A stretch of DNA of 64,000 nt from Planctomycetota bacterium (GTDB taxonomy: Bacteria; Planctomycetota; MHYJ01; WSZJ01; JACPWG01): contig JACPWG010000011.1 in assembly GCA_016197205.1 (NCBI GenBank), positions 1 through 64,000 of the forward strand. The letters run 5' to 3'. The notes below the pieces were generated by a model that had not been told where the DNA came from, ran no database searches, and worked only from the letters and a program-made list of their open reading frames with translations. Below are positions 9,601 through 16,516 of this stretch, piece by piece. The first letter of the stretch is position 1; every line of letters starts with the position of its first letter. A program made the position numbers and the translations under genes.

Positions 9601-9696
9601 TTCTTGCACGTGCAGGTCGTCGGGAAGACGAGCCGAGCAGAAGCAGCCGCCGCTGCGCCGGTGAAGAGTAGAGAGCCCGATGCGAGACGGAGGTAG
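6688..9696 (+). CDS. Secreted c-type cytochrome / DUF1080 / FG-GAP repeat protein
   Basis: 1002 residues from ATG 6688, chosen because it places a signal peptide (ARAGLLSISLLVGVLSAQEA) at the N-terminus; an ATG at 6622 would add 22 residues. Residues 30-280 are alpha-helical, HEAT-like. A heme-c motif CQQCH sits at 291-295, followed by the planctomycete-type heme domain (VGPDLTGSNR, VDPSAAVGKDY, then a distal Met). Residues about 422-590 are a DUF1080/3-keto-disaccharide hydrolase domain opening with SLFNGRDLAGW. Residues 630-990 carry repeated FG-GAP/VCBS calcium loops (DFDQDGHAD, DFNRDGRPD, DVNGDGRMD, DIDGDGRND, DLDGDGIPD). Such proteins of PVC bacteria act outside the inner membrane in carbohydrate oxidation or breakdown; the exact substrate is unknown. 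Confidence 0.9.
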   Translation: MPSHPLGTGHGTLARAGLLSISLLVGVLSAQEAPDPAREALARLVRTLRDTDDTALQGDLLRGLRAGFQGRRRVEPPAGWEEASAHLLASANAEVRSLTEALSVLFGDEASRAAMRRVLADAAAPAAERRAALDGLLAAKDPELPVVLHAVLRDPGSHAAGLAGPVLRAFAAYEAPGAAEAILAAYSALEPAERRDALGALAARPVSARALLAAVRAGTIPRTDLTATVARQVASLADPELERSLRELWGDLRKTPEDKAREIERLKAVLASVPRAAADPGRGRAVFARTCQQCHTLFGVGGRVGPDLTGSNRAELDYLLRNIVDPSAAVGKDYRATVVRTKDGRTLSGIVGQEDESALTLVTENDSVLLPRNEIESFRRLETSMMPEGLLEGLESREIADLAAYLRGPAQVSLPATRANAASLFNGRDLAGWSGDPSLWSVESGEIVGRTAKGLARNEFLKSDLAVADFRLTLRVKLTPDAANSGIQFRTEALADGEVKGPQADVGAGWWGKLYEEGGRGLLWRASGERHVLPGEWNLYEVVAVGGRVLTALNGHRCVDLWDPALARTGILALQAHAGGPLEVRFKDLKLEVDPAFELATLEPGECEVRGFRRVRLSDVFFCEGATLGDFDQDGHADVVSGPYVYFGPDFKRRTELYPPAPFDKHGYSDNFFAFVHDFNRDGRPDVLVLGFPGKGAAWYQNPGAGSGPWPRHEVFAGVDNESPTFADLTGDGRPELISMSGGRLGYAAPDEKDPARPWTFHAVTPKLGWGAFTHGLGVGDVNGDGRMDLLEHEGWWEQPAEGPAAHEWTRHPVDFGRGGAQMFAVDIDGDGRNDVVTSLEAHGYGLAWFQQVETQGRIEFQRHLIVGGRPDENPHGVCFSEPHAVVVADLDGDGIPDIVTGKRHWAHGPSGPDANAPAVLYAFRTVRSPEGVSFSPWLVDDDSGVGVQVVAGDANGDGRTDLLVGNKLGTFLHVQVVGKTSRAEAAAAAPVKSREPDARRR

Positions 9697-9966
9697 GGAT
9701 AGGTGGGACCCATTGCGGGCGGTTCTGCTTCGCGCTTGTCCTGCGTGATGCCCATTTCAAATAGCAAATTTCAAATGTCAAAATTCAAATTTACACTCGT
9801 CGTCGCGAGGGTTGTTCAATCCACTCAAGATACTCTGCGTCTCTGCGCCTCTGTGTTAGGTGAAACCTGACACCCCAGACGTGTTTCCCACTTCCCCCCA
9901 TCGGTAAATTGCTCTCAGCTCGAGCACCGCGCCCGCATACAGCAAAGCCCGTCGTCAGGAACGCAA
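9697..9966. repeat. Intergenic repeat remnants
   Basis: Contains degenerate pieces of repeat family 1: AAATTTCAAATG-type tracts around 9750-9790 and TCTGCGTCTCTGCGCCTCTG near 9834-9855. No gene or clear promoter is visible. The two flanking genes point the same way, so they could still be co-transcribed. Confidence 0.55.
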
Positions 9967-12360
9967 ATGGCAAAGCTCAAATCCCAAATCTGCGCCTTCC
10001 TCCTCGCCGCCGCTGCGCTCGCATCCTCGGAGCCTCCACGCGGAGGCACGCGGCCGACGGCCGCCGACGACCGCGCGCTGAACCTCGGCTTCGAGACCGG
10101 CACGCTCGCGGACTGGACCGCGACCGGCGACGCCTTTCGCGGCCAGCCGATGCACGGGGATACGGTGTATCCACGACGCAAAGACATGAAGAGCCGGCAC
10201 GCAGGCGAGTGGTGGGTTGGGACCTACGAGGTCGCGGGAGACGCGCCGCGCGGGACGCTCACGTCCGTCCCGTTCGAGGTCACGCAGCCATGGGCGAGCT
10301 TCCTCCTCGCGGGCGGCGACCACCCGGGGACGCGCGTCGAGGTCGTGCTCGCGGACACGGCCGAGATCGTCTATCGTGCGACCGGATTCGACGACGAAGG
10401 CCTACGCCCCGTGATCGTGGACCTGCGCGCCCACGTCGGGCAGCGTATCTTCCTCCGACTCGTCGACCAGGAGAGCGGCGGGTGGGGGCACGTGAATTTC
10501 GACGACTTCCTTTTCCACGCCGAGCGGCCGAGCTTCCCGAAGCTCTACGACCCGGAAGCCGCGGGCCGAGTCGCATGGGACGAGGTGCCGCATGCGGGGC
10601 TCACGGCGGAGGAAGCGGCGAAGGCCATGACGCTCCCCGAGGGCTTCCAGGTGACGGTCTTCGCCTCGGAGCCGGACGTTCGGCAACCGATCGCGCTGGC
10701 GCTGGACGACCGCGGCCGAGTCTGGATCGCCGAGGCCTACTCCTACCCGACCCGGCAGCCGGAGGGGAAAGGACGCGACCGCATCCTGATCTTCGAGGAT
10801 ACGGACGGCGACGGCCGGTTCGATCGGCGCACGGTCTTCTGCGAAGGCCTGAACCTCGTCTCCGGCCTCGAAGTGGGCTTTGGCGGCGTCTGGGTCGGCG
10901 CGGCGCCGTGGCTGCTCTTCATTCCTGACCGCGACCATGACGACCGCCCGGACGGCCCGCCCGATGTCGTTCTCGACGGCTGGGGCTGTCAGGACACGCA
11001 CGAGACCCTCAACGCCTTCATTTGGGGCCCCGACGGCTGGCTCTACGGCTGCCACGGCGTCTTCACGCAGTCCCTCGTCGGGAGGCCGGGAGCGGGCGAC
11101 GCGGAGCGGACGCCGATGAACGCGGGCGTCTGGCGCTACCACCCGACTCGGCGCCGCTTCGAGGTCTTCGCCGAAGGGACCAGCAACCCCTGGGGCGTGG
11201 ATTTCGACGACTGGGGCCAGGCCTTCGCCACCGCGTGCGTCATCCCGCACCTCTACCACCTGATCCCCGGCGCCCGGTACCAGCGGCAGGCGGGTGCGCA
11301 TTTCAACCCGTACGTGTACGACGACCTGAAGACCATCGCCGACCACGTCCACTGGGCGGGTGATCGCGGCCCCCACGCGGGAAACGCTCGCTCCGACCGC
11401 GCGGGCGGCGGCCATGCCCACTGCGGAGCGATGGTGTACCTCGGCGACAATTTCCCGGCCGCGTACCGGAACCGGATCTTCATGAGCAACATCCACGGCC
11501 AGCGGATCAACATGGACGTCCCCGAGGCCGCGGGCTCGGGGTACGTCGGCCGGCACGGCCCGGATTTCCTGCTCGCGCACGACCGCTGGTCGCAGGTGGT
11601 CAATCTGCGCTACGGCCCGGACGGGTCGGTCTACGTCATCGACTGGTACGACCGGCAGGAGTGCCATGACCCGAGGCCGGAGGTGCATGACCGCTCGAAC
11701 GGGCGTATTTTCCGCGTCGCCTACGGCAAGCCCCAGCGGGCCAACGTGGACCTGGCGAAGCAGAGCGACGAGGAGCTGGCGGAGCTGGCGCTTCACCCGA
11801 ACGACTGGTACGTCCGCCACGCGCGGCGACTGCTCGCGGAGCGCGCAGCGGCGACGCCGGACGCGCCGCCGCCAAAGTCACGCGAGCGCCTCGCGCAAAT
11901 CGCCTTCGCGGAGGCGGACGTCGCGCGAAACCTGCGCGGCCTTTGGGCCCTGCACGTGACCGGTGGACTCACCGACGAGCAAGGCCGGACGGGCCTCGCC
12001 CACGCCGCGGCGCTGGTCCGCGCGTGGACCGTGCGGCTCTTGCTGGAGAACGCCCTACCCCCCGCCGCGACGTCCGCGCGCCTGCTGGAGCTGGCGCGCT
12101 CCGACCCGTCTTCGGTCGTTCGGCTGTCCCTCGCCTCGAGCTTGCAGCGGCTGCCGCCCGCGGGTCGCTGGGAGCTCCTGGAGGCCCTGGCCGCGCACGC
12201 GGAGGACGCCGGCGACGCGAACCTCCCGCTCGTGCTCTGGTATGCGGCGGAGGCTTCGGTGGCGGAGGACCCGGTGCGCGGGGCCGCGCTGGCCTCCACC
12301 GCCCGGCTCCCGCGCCTGCGGGAATTCATTGCGCGGCGGCTCGCGGCCGCCCTACGGTAA
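9967..12360 (+). CDS. Secreted PVC-type membrane-bound dehydrogenase (TIGR02604-like beta-propeller)
   Basis: 797 residues with a signal peptide (QICAFLLAAAALASSEP). Residues about 35-190 are a beta-rich module starting LGFETGTLADWTATG. From about residue 210 (MTLPEGFQVTVFASEP) follows the six-bladed propeller called 'putative membrane-bound dehydrogenase' in planctomycetes and verrucomicrobia (DDRGRVWIAEAYSYP, IFEDTDGDGRFD, GWGCQDTHETLNAFIWGPDG). The C-terminal 180 residues are helical, HEAT-like. Homologues often carry a heme-c domain at the C-terminus. Here none is present, but the upstream protein has one plus HEAT-like helices, so the two may work as partners in periplasmic oxidation. 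Substrate unknown. Confidence 0.88.
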   Translation: MAKLKSQICAFLLAAAALASSEPPRGGTRPTAADDRALNLGFETGTLADWTATGDAFRGQPMHGDTVYPRRKDMKSRHAGEWWVGTYEVAGDAPRGTLTSVPFEVTQPWASFLLAGGDHPGTRVEVVLADTAEIVYRATGFDDEGLRPVIVDLRAHVGQRIFLRLVDQESGGWGHVNFDDFLFHAERPSFPKLYDPEAAGRVAWDEVPHAGLTAEEAAKAMTLPEGFQVTVFASEPDVRQPIALALDDRGRVWIAEAYSYPTRQPEGKGRDRILIFEDTDGDGRFDRRTVFCEGLNLVSGLEVGFGGVWVGAAPWLLFIPDRDHDDRPDGPPDVVLDGWGCQDTHETLNAFIWGPDGWLYGCHGVFTQSLVGRPGAGDAERTPMNAGVWRYHPTRRRFEVFAEGTSNPWGVDFDDWGQAFATACVIPHLYHLIPGARYQRQAGAHFNPYVYDDLKTIADHVHWAGDRGPHAGNARSDRAGGGHAHCGAMVYLGDNFPAAYRNRIFMSNIHGQRINMDVPEAAGSGYVGRHGPDFLLAHDRWSQVVNLRYGPDGSVYVIDWYDRQECHDPRPEVHDRSNGRIFRVAYGKPQRANVDLAKQSDEELAELALHPNDWYVRHARRLLAERAAATPDAPPPKSRERLAQIAFAEADVARNLRGLWALHVTGGLTDEQGRTGLAHAAALVRAWTVRLLLENALPPAATSARLLELARSDPSSVVRLSLASSLQRLPPAGRWELLEALAAHAEDAGDANLPLVLWYAAEASVAEDPVRGAALASTARLPRLREFIARRLAAALR

Positions 12361-12380
12361 ATACCCTAGAGAGGATTTCC

Positions 12381-13283
12381 ATGCATGCCCACGGTTCCGT
12401 CCTCGCCGGCGTCGCGCTTGCCGTCGTCTCCTTTGCGGCCCCGGGCCCGGCCTCCGCGCAGGAGAAGGTCCTGCTGAAGGAGAACGTCGTGGCCGGCGAA
12501 ACGTACACGATCGCCTCCTTCCGGGAAATGTCGCTGACCTTCGCGGGCACGATCAACGGCCAGGCCTTCGAACAGCGGCAGATGAATCGCGAGGAGGCGT
12601 TCCTTGGGGAGCGGATCCTGGAGGTGGAGGGCGGTTCGCCGCGCCGGCTCCGCCGCTACTATGCGAAGCACCGGGTGACCTCGTCCGACTCCCACACGAA
12701 CCGCCAGGAGACGAAGGACGGACCCCACGCGGGCCGGGTGTTCGTGCTTTCGGGCCTCGGCGCGAGCCGGACGGCGGACTGCCTGAACGACACGCTGGGG
12801 CCCACCGAGGATCGGCCGAAGCCGGGCCCTTTCGGCCGGCTCCTGCCCGGGAGGGAGGTCGCCGTCGGAGAGTCCTGGGAGCCGCCCGCGCACGTGCTCT
12901 CCTGGCTCTTCTTCGACGACACGGACGAAACCGTCGAGTCGGCGACGATGAAGTGCACGCTGACCGGGGTGGAGGAGCGTGGAGGCATGCGCTACGCCCG
13001 GATCGCGGTGGAGCTCTCGACGGCGCGCGAGCAGGGGTCGGGTTCGAACTTTCGGATGAACCTCCGGGGAACGGCGATCTTCCGACTCGCCGACGGTGCG
13101 TTCCAGGAATGGGAGCTCCTGGGGACCGCGATGATGCGGAGCGTGGCGAAGGACCCGTCGGGCCGCGAGTACCGGATGAACGGCGAGGGCCCGGTCGTCA
13201 TGCGCGAGGCGCGTGAGTACGGGAAGGCCGACCTCGGGGACGAGCAGCGGCCGCCGGCACGGCCGGAGCGGCCGGGGCGGTAG
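12381..13283 (+). CDS. Secreted protein of unknown function
   Basis: 300 residues. ATG 12381 follows GAGAGGATTTCC, a usable ribosome-binding site, 20 bp after the dehydrogenase stop, so it is probably the last gene of that transcript. The N-terminus is a clean Sec signal peptide (VLAGVALAVVSFAAPGPASAQE). The mature part is rich in beta-strand-like alternation, has one cysteine pair candidate (ADCLND and MKCTLTG), and ends in a short Pro/Arg-rich tail. I recognise no family. Its length and layout resemble periplasmic proteins of planctomycetes that are predicted only as hypothetical. Confidence 0.8.
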   Translation: MHAHGSVLAGVALAVVSFAAPGPASAQEKVLLKENVVAGETYTIASFREMSLTFAGTINGQAFEQRQMNREEAFLGERILEVEGGSPRRLRRYYAKHRVTSSDSHTNRQETKDGPHAGRVFVLSGLGASRTADCLNDTLGPTEDRPKPGPFGRLLPGREVAVGESWEPPAHVLSWLFFDDTDETVESATMKCTLTGVEERGGMRYARIAVELSTAREQGSGSNFRMNLRGTAIFRLADGAFQEWELLGTAMMRSVAKDPSGREYRMNGEGPVVMREAREYGKADLGDEQRPPARPERPGR

Positions 13284-13331
13284 GTCGCGAGTCGCCGGCG
13301 GGAGTCGTGAAAGGGACCGCTTCCGGTTGCC

Positions 13332-14549
13332 TCACGCCTCCGCCGGGACCGTCGCGCCGATCTCTTCGTCCGTCAGGTAGCATGCCGGGTCGGACGCCCA
13401 CGGGTCCCCCGTGGCGAGCTGCGCGCGCACGCGGAGCGAGCCGCCGCAGAGCTTCATGAACCGGCAGCGCGTGCAACGACCGTTCAGGTAGCTTTGCCGG
13501 TCCCGCAGCCCCGCGAGGAGCGGATCGCGTTCGTCCTGCCACAGCTCGCTGAAGGGTCGCGTCCGCACGTTGCCCAGCGAGTAGTGCATCCAGAACTGGT
13601 CCGGGTGCACGTTGCCCAGGAAATCCACGCAGCCGATCCCCACGCCGGAGCTGGCGAGTCCGCCGCCGTTCCACTTCAGCATCTGGAAGACGTCCTCCGC
13701 CCGCGGGTCTCCCTTCGCCTTCAGCTTGAGGTAGATGTACGGGCCGTCGCAGTGGTTGTCGACCGTCAGGACTTCGATCGGCAGCCCGCGCCGCGCGAAG
13801 TCCGCGGTCCGGTCCAGGATCACGTCCACCGCGAGCCGCGTTTCCTCCGGCGTCAGATCCATGACCCCCTTGCCCCGCCCCGAGGGGACCAGGTGGTAGA
13901 AGCAGGCCCGACGGATGCCGTTCGCCTCGATGAAGTCGAAAATCCGGGGCAGGTCCTTCGCATTCTGCCGGGTGAGCGTCAGGCGCAGGCCCACTTTTTG
14001 TTCGAGGGCGACGAGGTTGCGAAAGCCCCGCATCGCGCGCTCATACGCGCCGGTCACGCCGCGGAACTTGTCGTTCACGGGCTCCATGCCGTCGAGGCTG
14101 ATCCCGACGTAGGAGAAGCGGAGGTCCTTGAGCTTGCGTGCGACCGCCTCGTCGATCAGCGTCCCGTTGGTGGAGAGGACGACGTGGAGGCCGAGCGCGC
14201 GCGCGTGCGCCGCCAGCTCGAAGAGGTCGGGGCGCGCCAGCGGCTCCCCGCCGGAAAACAAAAGTGCGGGGACCTTGAAGGCCGCGAGGTCCGCGATGAG
14301 CGCCTTGCCTTCGTCCGTCGTCAGCTCGCCCGGGTAGCGGCGGTTCGCAGAGTCGCTGTAGCAGTGCACGCACCGGAGGTTGCAGGTGCGCGTGCAGTTC
14401 CACACGACGATCGGGCGTCGCTGCGAGGCGGTCGGCGCGACCGCGTGCGCCTCGTGCTCCGCGGGCCGAAGGTGTCGGAGCGCGCGCCCGTACCGGTGCG
14501 GCTGGGAGGCCGTTTCGCGGCCGGCGTAGAGGACGCTGACGTCGATCAT
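13332..14549 (-). CDS. ahbC: Radical SAM/SPASM protein, AhbC/NirJ type
   Basis: 405 residues. ATG 14549 follows GGAGGAGACCTCCC and overlaps the stop of the upstream gene (ATGA). The radical-SAM CxxxCxxC cysteines are at residues 56, 60 and 63 in NCTRTCNLRCVHCYS. The C-terminal SPASM region ends with CTRCRFMKLCGGSLRVRAQ and GDPWASDPACYLTDEEIG, the pattern I know from NirJ (heme d1) and AhbC. In the siroheme-dependent heme pathway AhbC removes two acetate side chains of 12,18-didecarboxysiroheme to give Fe-coproporphyrin III. The adjacent AhbD-like gene favours AhbC over NirJ. No siroheme decarboxylase AhbA/B is in the window. Confidence 0.85.
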   Translation of the reverse strand: MIDVSVLYAGRETASQPHRYGRALRHLRPAEHEAHAVAPTASQRRPIVVWNCTRTCNLRCVHCYSDSANRRYPGELTTDEGKALIADLAAFKVPALLFSGGEPLARPDLFELAAHARALGLHVVLSTNGTLIDEAVARKLKDLRFSYVGISLDGMEPVNDKFRGVTGAYERAMRGFRNLVALEQKVGLRLTLTRQNAKDLPRIFDFIEANGIRRACFYHLVPSGRGKGVMDLTPEETRLAVDVILDRTADFARRGLPIEVLTVDNHCDGPYIYLKLKAKGDPRAEDVFQMLKWNGGGLASSGVGIGCVDFLGNVHPDQFWMHYSLGNVRTRPFSELWQDERDPLLAGLRDRQSYLNGRCTRCRFMKLCGGSLRVRAQLATGDPWASDPACYLTDEEIGATVPAEA

Positions 14550-15649
14550 GGGAGGTCTCCTCCGCTGTCCGGGCCGCGCGCGCCGGCGGCCGCGAGTGGT
14601 TTCGGCTGATAGACGCAGAAGGGTTCCTCGGCCATATAGTCGCGCGTGGCCGAATACGCGCGGGCGCGGCACCCGGAGCAGATGCGTCGGTACTCGCACG
14701 CGCCGCACTTGCCGCCCAGGTCCTCGGTGCGGCGCAGGGCGCGGAAGACGGGGGCGTCCGCCCAGAGGTCCGCGAACCGCTCCCGCCGGACATTGCCCGC
14801 GGACACCGGCAGATAACCGCAGGGGTACACTTCCCCTTTGTGGGAGACGAAGCACACGCCCGTGCCGGCGAGGCAGCCGCGGGTCACCGCGCTCATCCCG
14901 TGCGCGGCCCGCTCGACGCGCACGCCTTCGGCCCGCGACCTCTGTCGCATCACGCGAAAGTAGTGCGGGGCGCAGGTCGCCTTCGCGTGGATGCGCCCTT
15001 CGCGCGAGCGCTCCCACAGCCAGTGGAGCACCCGCTCGTACTCCTCGGGCGGAAGCTGCTTCGACTCCGCGATCGCGAGCCCGCAGCCGACCGGGACGAG
15101 CAGAAACGTATGAAAGGCGTCGGCGCCCAGCTCGAGGGCGAGCGCGTAGATCGCGTCGAGGAGGTGGGCGTTGTGACGGGTGACGGTGGTGTTGATTTGC
15201 GTGCTCATGCCCCTCGCGCGCAGCCGGCGGAGGGCGTTCACGGCGCCGTCGAAGGCCCCCGCCTGCTTCCGGAAGTTGTCGTGCGTAGCGGCATCCGGGC
15301 CATCCACGCTCACGGCCACGCGGCGAATCCCCGAAGTCGCGACTCGCTCCGCGACGTCGTCGGTGACGAGCGTCCCGTTCGTGGCCAAGGAAACGGGGAG
15401 TTCCCGGGCGACCGCATGCTGGACCAGCTCGAAGAGGTCCGGGCGGAAGAGGGCCTCGCCGCCGGAAAGGACGAGGATGGGTCGGCCGGCCTCCGCGATC
15501 GCGTCGATGAGCGCACGCCCCTCGTCGGTCGTCAGGTCGTCCCGCATCAAATGGCGGGCGACGTCCAGTCGCCGGCAATGAATGCACTGGAGGTTGCACC
15601 CGGCGGTGGTCTCCCAAAAGACCAGCCGCAGCTCTGGAACAGGTTCCAT
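14546..15649 (-). CDS. ahbD: Radical SAM/SPASM protein, AhbD type (Fe-coproporphyrin III decarboxylase)
   Basis: 367 residues from ATG 15649, chosen for the GGAGGAG eight bases upstream; an in-frame start at 15697 would add 16 residues. The radical-SAM motif reads CNLQCIHC (Cys 18, 22, 25 from this start). A second cluster-binding region follows: GCLAGTGVCFVSHKGEVYPC, CGACEYRRICSGCRARAY and the tail YMAEEPFCVYQPK, which resembles AhbD. AhbD converts Fe-coproporphyrin III to heme b by oxidative decarboxylation of two propionates. It overlaps ahbC by four bases, so both are made from one message. This pair suggests the host makes heme by the anaerobic siroheme route, provided AhbA/B are encoded elsewhere. 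Confidence 0.83.
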   Translation of the reverse strand: MEPVPELRLVFWETTAGCNLQCIHCRRLDVARHLMRDDLTTDEGRALIDAIAEAGRPILVLSGGEALFRPDLFELVQHAVARELPVSLATNGTLVTDDVAERVATSGIRRVAVSVDGPDAATHDNFRKQAGAFDGAVNALRRLRARGMSTQINTTVTRHNAHLLDAIYALALELGADAFHTFLLVPVGCGLAIAESKQLPPEEYERVLHWLWERSREGRIHAKATCAPHYFRVMRQRSRAEGVRVERAAHGMSAVTRGCLAGTGVCFVSHKGEVYPCGYLPVSAGNVRRERFADLWADAPVFRALRRTEDLGGKCGACEYRRICSGCRARAYSATRDYMAEEPFCVYQPKPLAAAGARGPDSGGDLP

Positions 15650-15697
15650 CGGACACTCCTCCATCAGCGTTCGCGGTCGCGACCCCCCCACCGTCAC

Positions 15698-15858
15698 TCC
15701 ACGCGTCCATCACGCGTCGTCCCCCGCACGTGGACGGACCTCAGCACGTCCATCGCGCGCCCTCCCCCGGTCCCGCGTCTGTCGCGTCTCGGGAGAGGGT
15801 CGGGGTGAGGGCATCGCACACCACGCTACGCTCAACCTCGCGCCCGAGAGCTCGCGGC
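15698..15858. other. Short intergenic region
   Basis: 161 bp between ahbD and the next minus-strand gene. It contains the fragment GGGAGAGGGTCGGGGTGAGG (15791-15810), a motif seen in many genomes as a decayed dispersed repeat. No gene seen. Confidence 0.4.
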
Positions 15859-16128
15859 CTACCCCACTTCGCTCTCCACGCTCCGCAGCCGCTGCAGCCT
15901 CTCGCGCTCCGCGTGAATCCGACAGCAGAGCGTGAGCAGCGATTGCCGCAGCGTCTGCAGGTCGTGCTCGAATGCGCAGCCCGTCATGGCCCGCAGGAGC
16001 TTCTGCCGCAGGCCATGCTCGCGCCACGTCAATCGACGCACGCGTTCCTCGCACTCACAGATGCGGTGTCTCATCGGAGGCGCGTCCTCGGCGGACACCG
16101 CCTCCATCCGATCGAGGGTCGCGAGCAT
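15859..16128 (-). CDS. Small helical protein of unknown function
   Basis: 89 residues. The start is well supported: GGGAGGTG ends five bases before ATG 16128. The sequence is charged and helical with heptad-like leucines (LRQKLLRAM, LQTLRQSLLTLCCRIHAERERLQRL), and has Cys pairs at CECEE and LCC. It looks like a short coiled-coil or helical hairpin protein. It lies upstream of ahbD on the same strand with 209 bp between, so a link to heme synthesis is possible but not shown. No family is recognised; expression evidence would be needed to be sure it is a gene. Confidence 0.55.
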   Translation of the reverse strand: MLATLDRMEAVSAEDAPPMRHRICECEERVRRLTWREHGLRQKLLRAMTGCAFEHDLQTLRQSLLTLCCRIHAERERLQRLRSVESEVG

Positions 16129-16516
16129 GGCAGCACCTCCCGGTTGACGCGTGTACGGGCGTCACCACCTTTCCACTGCGGAGCAGTCCCCGAAGCTGAT
16201 ACCGACCGGATGTCCGACCACCCGCTACGCAAGCGGAGTGCCTGGGGCGCGAGCGGCCGCAACCAACGGATGCTGCTCGCAGGCCTCGGTCGCCCCGCCT
16301 CCACCGCTGCCTTCCCGCTGTGGACCTGCCCCCTCCAACTGCGGGAAATTCCCCCGAGACGCCGCGGCCCGCACCCCCAGGCCAGCCCCTCGCTCGGCGC
16401 AAAGCACACGCATGCCGTGAGTCCAACGAATTCCCGCGATGTGGAACGCCCATTTGCTACGAGTCCCGAAGGAGGGACCGGAGAAGGTCTAGACGCGCAC
16501 CCGCAAAGGAGGCTCC
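16129..16516. other. Divergent intergenic region, 388 bp
   Basis: Between the minus-strand small gene and the plus-strand tryptophanase gene. I see no gene, repeat or convincing promoter. A TnaC-like leader peptide would be expected here only if regulation were as in enteric bacteria, and I do not see one. Confidence 0.5.
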
